63,126 bases of DNA, from NCBI GenBank assembly GCA_016987375.1, contig PJRA01000048.1, positions 1,035,178 to 1,098,303 of the forward strand, written 5' to 3'. This document shows positions 55,632-63,126 of this stretch, in pieces. The notes beneath the pieces are model-generated. The model was not told where the DNA came from. It saw only the letters and a program-made list of their open reading frames with translations, and searched no databases. The translations under genes and the position numbers were made by a program. Numbering within the stretch: the first letter of the stretch is position 1; each line of letters begins with the position of its first letter. Source of the DNA: Brachionus koreanus. Taxonomy: Eukaryota > Rotifera > Eurotatoria > Ploima > Brachionidae.

Positions 55632-58600
55632 CTACTTCATAGATTGTTTAATCCAATTCAGATAATGACTGACTTTTGTATAAATGCTTGTTTTAAACAA
55701 AATTAAATTTTAAATATAAAACTATGAATTCAAATATACCCAGGATGTCTGGCTTCGGCACATTTATAACCATACGACGTAATTCCGGCAATAATAAATT
55801 TCTTTTTTCCATTGATCACATCTTGTACATATAATGGCCCTCCAGAATCACCTTGACAAGTATCTTTTCCACCGTTATATTCGCCTTAAAAAAAGTTTTA
55901 TTTTACAAACTTATTGAAAAGAAAAGACTTTTATCAAATTAACCTGCACAAATTTGCTTTTGCCAGTCTTTTTTTGATAATGGCTCCACAAATCTACAAC
56001 TTGAACTATCGTAAATAGTCAATTTTACATTCTGTAAAGTTGTTGGCAGTTTCCCATTAAATGCTAGTTTTCCCCAGCCGGCAGCCCATGCATCTATTTC
56101 ATTCTCTGTAGGATAATCAGATCTTAATGGAAGACAACTTGGTTGTATGAACTTATTATATTCTATTTTGTTCTTTAGTTTTATAATGGCTATATCATTT
56201 AATACATTATATTCATCATAATCTGGATGCTAATATATAAAAAGATAACATATATTTCAGATTATTAAGTTAAAATTATTTTTATTTTATTTTTTTTATT
56301 TAAAAATTCATATTAAAACAAAATTGAAAATTTTTATTTTGAAACAAAATATAAACTTTTAATTAATCTCGAAACTAAAATTTAATTTTGAAATTAAATA
56401 ATAACTAACTATCGCGCTATTGTTATTATTGAAAAAAAACTAACTTCTTTAAATAGTTTTTAAATTATTTTGACAAAATAAAAGGTATCTTAACGACTAA
56501 ATAAAAAAAAATTAGGAGAAAAATCAAAAACTCGACACTTTTTTTTTTAAAGAAAAAAGAATAAAAGATACATTCTAATGTGTCAGAAGGACTAAAGAAT
56601 AAAATTTAAAAAATGTAGAGTTGTCTAAAAGTCACAAGTCTCAAGACAAATCATGTCAAATTAAATTTTATAATTTTAAGAGAATAAAGTAATAAAAAAT
56701 TCCAAATAAAGTTAAAAGACTTGTTTTTCGATTTTTATTAATTACTTAATTTCTTGGATATTGTTCAATACCTTTGCAACTAGAATCAAAAAGTCCAGAC
56801 TTTGACTTTTTAAACAACTCTGAAAAACAGTTTATTGTATTTTTTTAAAACTTAAAATTTAATATATATATGTACAAAATTTGAAGATGGTGTCATTTGA
56901 AGACAACATAGAAAAAAATGAATTAAGTATCAATTGTCAAACTAAGGTTCTTGAATTCTTACAATTTTATTTTTAAATTTAACGTTTCCTAGAAAATGAA
57001 ATTTTAATTAAATAAAATAAAAATTTTAATTTAATTGAAATAAAGTCATCTTACTCTAGAAAAATTAGAAATTTTAGATACTAGAACTTGTGAGCCAGAA
57101 AAATTTGATTTAGAATGCATTCCCAAATAGACGGTATACATTGACTCATGTGTTGGAAAGTACAGGTTTGGTTCTATTTTATGTTCTATGTATTTATTAT
57201 CGTAATTAAATAAAGCATGAGTGACCATGCAATGAGCAGCTGTTAAAATTGTATCTTGATTTAACAGGGTTCCGGCACAGTTTGTTTCATAATCATGGTG
57301 GTAAATTTGATTGATAAAATTCACCGAAAATTTGTACTTGAAATTAATCCATACAATTGAAGGCCAACTGTGAGGTTCAGCTTCTTGTCCACCAACTATC
57401 TTCAAGTTAGGCTTAAAATCGTGTAATCCACATTCTTCAAAAAAAATTCATAAGTTAGTTAATTATTTTATGCTTTTTTTTAACCTGTACAAAATGGCTC
57501 AACATATCCATCGTTACACACTTTATTAGAAGTAGTCTTCAATTCAATCAAATTAGGAGAGGTTGCTTTTTAAAATTTTGAAGTTTTTTGACAATCAAAT
57601 TTGAGTTTTAATCATTAAAATTTTGAACTTACTGGTTTGATGCATACGGCTGGTTGTTTTGGAAACAGGACTCTCAAGTTTAAAAACAATAACTTTGAAA
57701 AATAAAATAACTTTAATACAAAAAAAATCTAGATTATCGAATTTTCATCAATTTTTTGACTTTTTTATTAACTAAATATAAAGCAATTATTTGTTTCATT
57801 TAAAAAGGGTGAGGTATAAAAAATATTAAAATAAAATAAACAAATATAACTAATTAATCAGATTTTACTTTAAAAAAATAAAAAAACATAAATTTTTAAA
57901 AAGAAATAGAATAATTTAAAAAAAAAATAAACCAAAACTAGACTGGGTCTTAATTCAAGAATTTAAATAGACCTTAAGATATATATTCATTTGACGCAGC
58001 CTACAAATGTTCAAATCAAAATATTTGTACTTTTTGCCAAACTAGCTGTACTTATTTGATGAAAGTACTATATATCAAATGTAGTGTTGGGGGCCGGCCA
58101 AGAGGCCTCGTGTCCGGCCAGAAAAAAAAAATACCGAGACCGTGGCCTGTCCTGCAAGCGGTCAAATCACGGCCGGTCGATTGAACGGTCAAACGTGGCA
58201 TGTCTAAATTATTTATAAATAAAAGATTTTTAAAAAATATGTAAAACATTATTATCAAAAATTACCTAAAATAAAATATAAGATAAATAAAAATAAAAAT
58301 CCTAATGCCCATAAATTTTTTTAAACATCTTGGACCGTGTGGTGGCCGGCCGATCTGCACACGGTCGGCCGTTTAACGGCCTTTCTGTTGGCCGGCCACC
58401 ACACGGTCGGTCCTTTTAAAGACAGCTCACATACGGCCGGCCAATTTACAGACGGTCTAAAATTCGGCCGTTAAATTCACGGCCATAAAAGGCCGTTTAT
58501 AGCGACCGGCCAATGGGCCGTTAAAATCCGGCCGTAGGCCGGCCGGCCAAAGTTGACCGTTACCCAACACTAATCAAATGCAAATGTTTTAAATGAATGT

Positions 58601-60836
58601 CAAATGCGCTTGCTTATAAAAATAAAAATCAATTATCCTGCTAAATTTATTACAAAATATATTCTAAATAAATCCAAGAAAGTTGATAGTAAAAGGCTTG
58701 TCCTTATTTACAATAAGATTAATTAGCAAAATTAAAAAAATTTATGTTTTTTAGCTTTATGTTTTTGTTTTTTTTTTTAAATCAAAATCGGAAGGTTTTT
58801 TTGGAATTCTTTTCTTCCATAAAAATAAGCATATTTTGCTACAAAAATTAATTAATTTAAATATTTTTTAAATTTTAGATTTCTCATTGAAAAAAAATTT
58901 ACAAAAATTGTTATATATACTTAATTTAAAAGCAAAGAAGAGATGAAATATCAAGCGCCAAAAAAGTTTTGACTGTTAAAAAAATTATAATTTTTCTGAA
59001 AGTAGTTTTCTGAGATATCGGTTATTCACCTTTTAAAAATCCATATGGATACAACAAAAAATTTAAATAGATTTATTAACACCCGGAGGGACTTTTTCGG
59101 CGCTTTATGTTGCATCTTTTCTTTGTTTTTAAATTTAGGGTCATCATATCAAATAGTCAAGGAAAAAAATGATTTTAAATATCTTTCGTACAGCCATAGC
59201 TCACTTTTCAGCCTACTTGTTTGAAAACTTTTAACTTTTAGTTTTTTGTCTCGATTTGTTTGGCCATTCCGTTTTGATTAAATTAAAAGCTGAATTTATG
59301 AGATTTGCAGGTTAGTGTAGTTTACAAATAGCAAATGGTGAAACAAAAAGTATTTTTAAAGCTAAATTAGATAAATGAATTCACATGATTTAAAAATGTA
59401 TTTCTTTTCATCAATTTTTTACAAGCTAATTTTTTATTTACCAGAAAATTTTTTTAACAAAATGATAACCAAGATAAATTGAGAATGGTGTCACTATAAA
59501 CCGTTGTTTTGTTCATCAAGACTGATTTTTGAAGAGGCAAGGTAAAACAAATAATCCAAATAATTAAGTTTAATTTATTTGTTTTTCCAGAATATTCTAT
59601 TGATGAACAATTGTAAAGTTTTCTAGTTTATTTTTTTTAAATTGGTTTTGTGAAAAATTTTTAATAATTCAAAAGATTAGGATTTCTTTATTTGGTCAGC
59701 TATTTTAATTTTTGAAATTTGCAAAAATTTTCTTGGGTGATAATTTAATTGCAGAGAAAAATTAGAATTAAATTAAAATAAATTGATTATTGATTTCTTA
59801 AAAAAACAGAAAAAATTAAAAATTTTAATTAAGATTAAAAAGATACATCAAAATATATTGCACAATATTATTTTAAATATCAAAAAAGAAAAATTTTGAT
59901 CAATTTTAATTTCAATTTCACAATATCAAAAACTTGTCTTTAAATTCTCTTAACTTCTTTACTTTATTTTTCTTTTTTTTTAACATCGCCTTAAAGGCGT
60001 TCATTGAAATAATAAATAAATAAAGAATTAAAAGTTTTCTGATAAAAATAATTTTGCTGGTGGAAAGAAAAATTACCTGGGAAAAAACGAAACTAACTAA
60101 AGAAATATTGGCCTAGTTTAATATTACCCAAAATTAATCAAACAAAATAACCAAATAAATTATCAAACTAAAAGGCATTAATTATATGTATCAGTTTGAA
60201 TGTAAGTTACATCCAAAAAGAATTATTAATCCTATAGTTTTTCCTATGTCAAAGCTTATATCTGAAATTTTGCAAGATAATCTACCAGCCTCAGTAATTC
60301 AATCAAAAACGAAGAATGGTTTCAAAGCTAACTACGACAAACACAAATCGAGCGCTCAAACTCGGTTGTCATAGTGAGGCACACGCTCACTTGCAGGAAC
60401 TCTCCTTCCTGTTACAACCTATAACTATTATTATTATTATTATTATTATTATAATGTACTATTTTTTTTTAATAAATTTAATTTGTAATAAATTAATGTA
60501 TCCATTTAAAAAAATGCCAATTTTGAAAAAATTATTTTGAATTTAATTTAAAATCATTTTTAAAAAATCATTAGCTTAAATTCAAAATTGAAAAATATAT
60601 TTACCTATAGCAGTAGTAGCAATTCCTAAAATAGCTACAATAACAAAAATTATGACACAAATAATAAGAAGTTTTCGGTATTTCAAATTTTTTTTCGAGT
60701 CACGAAGCAACTTTGGATTTGAAATGGCTTCTAAATTAATCGGGTTTGAGTTAATCGGTATCTGAGCTGATGGCCCAATTGTTACATCATTCTGGCTAGG
60801 AAATTCAATGTTCGACACTGTTTTTGATTGAGACAT
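55632..60836 (-). CDS. Type II transmembrane trypsin-like serine protease
   Basis: Seven minus-strand exons, 60836-60605, 57692-57633, 57565-57485, 57434-57055, 56229-55944, 55884-55740 and 55686-55632, join in phase to 412 residues. Residues 1-55 are a polar cytosolic tail, 56-80 a signal-anchor helix ([18 protein letters not shown]), followed by a short stem with [10 protein letters not shown] and the activation site LK|IVGG at 136/137. The chymotrypsin-fold triad is complete: His192 (LTAAHC), Asp263 (NDIAII) and Ser360 (GDSGGP). Asp354, six before the Ser, predicts cleavage after Arg/Lys. The end [15 protein letters not shown] is standard. Unlike many TTSPs it lacks LDLa, SRCR or CUB modules in the stem. 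It probably cuts extracellular proteins at the cell surface. Intron 1 (2.9 kb) carries a hAT-like element. Confidence 0.9.
58082..58572. mobile_element. 491-bp GC-rich non-autonomous hAT-like element
   Basis: Ends TAGTGTTGGG and CCCAACACTA are perfect 10-bp inverted repeats, and ATCAAATG occurs on both sides (58074-58081 and 58573-58580), an exact 8-bp target duplication as made by hAT transposases. The interior is crowded with GGCC/CGGCC words in both orientations (for example CGGCCGGCC near 58433 and GGCCGGCCGGCC near 58533), clustering toward both ends, in sharp contrast to the A/T-rich surroundings. No coding potential. Confidence 0.88.
59076..59110. repeat. TTAA-bordered terminus-like sequence
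   Basis: TTAACACCCGGAGGGACTTT resembles the left end of the TTAA element at 48233 (TTAACACTCAAAAACCGGAG with GGGGTCTTTT). Only one end is seen, so this may be a solo terminus of a related piggyBac-like family. Confidence 0.3.
59960..60025 (+). repeat. Retroposon-like 3' tail, second copy
   Basis: CGCCTTAAAGGCGTTCATTG followed by AATAATAAATAAATAAA, preceded by a T/C-rich tract, as at 22800-22895. Confidence 0.5.
60184..60452 (+). pseudogene. Non-LTR retrotransposon 3' end with ATT microsatellite tail
   Basis: An open stretch ends with [20 protein letters not shown] and KHK, similar to the LPxxVxxAxSxxxFKxxLDKxx tail of non-LTR RT proteins. It is followed by a short 3' UTR with CAGGAACTCTCCTTCCTG and nine ATT units (60424-60451). 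A truncated insertion with simple-repeat tail fits, though the coding similarity is short. Confidence 0.45.
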
Positions 60837-62340
60837 TACCAGCAATCATAAGAAAGCGGTATTTTCTTGTGATTTTTTGATCAATTTAATAAAAATGTTT
60901 AAAATAAATAAAAAAGATTTTTACTTTTACTTTTTTTAAGATTAATAACTTAAATTTATATTTATTATTGAATCTTTTTGCTGCACAAAGGTAGCTTTTA
61001 TTTATTAATGTGCACGTTTTTCATTTCTAAAATAAAAAACAAAATATTTGTCAAACATTTTGTTTAAATCAATTAAAAAAGAGAAGATAAAGTGAAAGCA
61101 GTCCAAAAAAAGATTAAGAAACTGTTTTGAAAAATTTGATACTTTTTCATTTTTAGAAAAATATTTGAATTTCTTTTTTGTTAACATTTAAAAAAATTTA
61201 AAGTAAAAAATATTGCTTTAATTTAATTTAAAAAAAATAATTTTAATAAAAAGCTTTAAAAATTTAATTCTCAATTTAAAATTATTTTTAAAGTTTTTTT
61301 TTTAAAAGCATTTAAGATAAATATTAGTCTTCTAAAGTGATAAAAAAAACCTAGGAATTTGTGTTTGGTACCACAAAAATAATTATTTTCTAAACTAAAT
61401 ATTAAATTAAATTTGATAATTTGAACTTGATTTGTCTTAAGCTTGACATCATTTTCGGTTTGTAATATTTGATTTTTATGTACAGAAACATTCCATCTGA
61501 ATATAGGATAATTTCACGACTAAAAATTTAATAAAATAAGGCATGTCTGTTGACGCTGAAATGTAATAAAGATGAGAAAAAAGATGAAAATTTTTGGCTT
61601 TTACGATTGATAAACTTAATAATGTTTTCTTTCTTAAATAAACTAGTTATTCTAAATTATGTTTTTTAAAATCTTAATCTTAAAAATAATAATGTAAAAT
61701 CACGCTTAAAAAATCATTAATTAAATTTCAAAGAAAAAAATATGTTTACCTATAGCTATAGAAGCCAAAACAGCTACTATAACAAAAATTATTACAGAAA
61801 TAATTAGAATTTTTCGGTTTTTCACTTTTTTTTTAAGTCACGCAATAACTGAGTTGGAAGTGTTCACCAAATTGTTACTTGGTCTTGGACTTTTCTAAAA
61901 GCAGTCCAAAATATCTTTTCATTAATAAAAAAATGGCATCTTGTCACACACTTTGAAAAGCAAAGAATCGCATAATTTGGAAAAAAATGTAAAAGTTAAA
62001 GGAAAACAGGACGTCCAACAATGGAATAGGAAATTGACACTAATAAATAACTGGAAACAGTTAACAACTTTCCACTAAACAATAATTTCATTTATAATTA
62101 TGAAAATGTGAAAACATTAAATTAAGTTTTAATTTTTTTCAACAAAATTTCTTGTTAATTTAACTTAAAATAAAAATGATTTTAAAAAAAATGTCGATAA
62201 TAGTAAAGTAAATTTTTTTTAATGAAAATTTAAAAAGACTAAATATTTCAATTTTTAATAAATTATTTGAACAATTTGATTGATCATTCGTTATTCAATT
62301 TATAAGAAGCTCACAAGATCAAGACGAACTCCAGTGTGGC
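60837..62340. other. Region upstream of protease gene
   Basis: Presumed promoter side of the protease (minus). It contains a duplicated anchor exon at 61751-61855; the rest is A/T-rich without a recognised gene. Confidence 0.45.
61751..61855 (-). other. Duplicated membrane-anchor exon of the protease
   Basis: The minus strand reads QLLRDLKKKVKNRKI then [20 protein letters not shown] and a donor GTAAAC in phase 1. This closely parallels exon 1 of the protease ([35 protein letters not shown], donor GTAAAT). In the same frame an upstream TGA appears before any Met, so it is either a decayed tandem copy or an alternative exon that needs another start exon. Its donor could splice to the same downstream exons. 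Confidence 0.6.
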
Positions 62341-63040
62341 TTAAATCAGCTTATTTAGTGGTCTGAAACATAGAAAATGAGCTTTAACTTTGGGAAGTGT
62401 AAGGTATTGCACCTTGGTAATACCAAAGTCCACTGCAACCAAAAGTACTCATTACGAACCAAGAACGAAAACTTTATTCTAGATGAAACTAACACCGAAA
62501 GTGAGCTTGGCATCAAAATAAATAGCAAACTGAGTTGGATGTTCTTATCTGCTGGGATGCAAATAAGCTCAAAACCAAACTTAAAGCCACGTAAGACCTT
62601 TAATTGAATACGCAGCCCCAGCTTGGAGACCCCACTAGAAACAAGACATAAAAACTGGAGAAAGTGTAAAGAAGAGATACCAAAAGAGTTCGAGAAATAA
62701 GAAACAAAAGCTATCAAGAAAGACTCCAGGTTTTACATTTGCCAAGTGTTGAAGAAAGATTCGATCGATTGGACATGATACAATTCTTCAAATTCAACAA
62801 GAGCATAAATAGAATCAACTGGTTCTGTTCTATCAGAAGAACCCAAAACAGTGTGGAAGAGGGACCAACTGGCTCTATCCGTGGCACCAAACACAAGTTA
62901 TATAGGCAATTTGTGAAGAACCAACCGCCAAGAAATACTTTCTTCGCAAATAGAGCCATTCCAGCTTGGAACGAACTACCTGACCAAGTTTAGAACGCGA
63001 TTACTGTTGAGCAATTCAAAGTCGAGAAGCACAAATGAAA
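62341..63040 (+). pseudogene. Non-LTR retrotransposon RT C-terminal region, decayed
   Basis: The plus strand reads MSFNFGKCKVLHLGNT and ESELGIKINSKLSW, then in another frame VRPLIEYAAPAWRPH, and after further slips QERLQVLHLPSVEERFDRLD and a tail NRAIPAWNELPDQV, a stop, NAITVEQFK. These are, in order, the post-YADD blocks of CR1/L2-type reverse transcriptases. A deletion between the first two blocks and several stops show inactivity. The sequence runs on to the window edge with its 3' flank. Confidence 0.8.
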
Positions 63041-63126
63041 AACAAAACAGGCAACCGACCAGATAACCGGAGATGAACACATCTTCTATAGCTGGTTACC
63101 AGCTCGGTCAGCCATTGTTCGTTGCT

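Larger units (their letters stand above)
57693..60604 (-). other. Intron 1 of protease gene
   Basis: A 2.9-kb intron between the membrane-anchor exon and the stem exon (phase 1). It contains the hAT-like element, a TTAA-bordered sequence at 59076, a GCCTTAAAGGC repeat tail and a fragment of non-LTR 3' end. Confidence 0.7.

Noticed and set aside
58052..58258. Minus-strand ORF with Gly/Arg/Pro-rich translation
   Set aside because: It lies over the end of the GC-rich hAT-like element; the composition comes from GGCC repeats.
60420..60455. ATT repeat considered as a CRISPR-like or regulatory array
   Set aside because: Simple trinucleotide microsatellite at the tail of a retroelement fragment; no spacers. 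No CRISPR array, rRNA or clear tRNA gene was found anywhere.

Overview
The window looks like a piece of a very AT-rich animal genome. Genes are split by introns with GT/AG borders, many only about 49-60 bp long, and introns and intergenic DNA are full of decayed transposons. Protein families (tetraspanin, TRPA-type ankyrin channels, a membrane-anchored trypsin-like protease), tiny introns and abundant mariner and non-LTR relics fit a small invertebrate. A monogonont rotifer such as Brachionus is my best guess, but that is inference and not shown by a marker gene.

Layout. 1532-2286 (+): two-exon tetraspanin. 8912-14397 (+): two-exon disordered protein with an RVxF-like motif, possibly taperin/phostensin-like. 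About 14680-18130: a broken DDE_Tnp_4 transposon (transposase on minus) carrying a palindromic MITE and an internal self-duplication. About 18470-20450: further transposase and reverse-transcriptase relics. 27004-37814 (+) and 42541-54730 (+): two tandem paralogous TRPA-like channels (1346 and 1404 residues by my exon joins), with ankyrin repeats, six-helix pore domain and a long coiled-coil tail. Their large introns hold non-LTR, RTE, mariner, piggyBac-like, LTR and palindromic MITE remnants. 55632-60836 (-): seven-exon type II transmembrane trypsin-like protease, tail-to-tail with the second channel, with a 491-bp GC-rich hAT-like element in its first intron and a duplicated membrane-anchor exon upstream. 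62341 to the end: 3' part of a decayed non-LTR retrotransposon.

The host genes do not form an obvious pathway. The clearest relation is the TRPA-like tandem duplication: three intron positions and the coding lengths of the first 201 residues are identical, while copy B has two additional introns. Most other structure is mobile DNA, several pieces of which have target-site duplications readable directly in the sequence. All exon joins are from reading phases and splice sites by eye; no alignment or database search was run.
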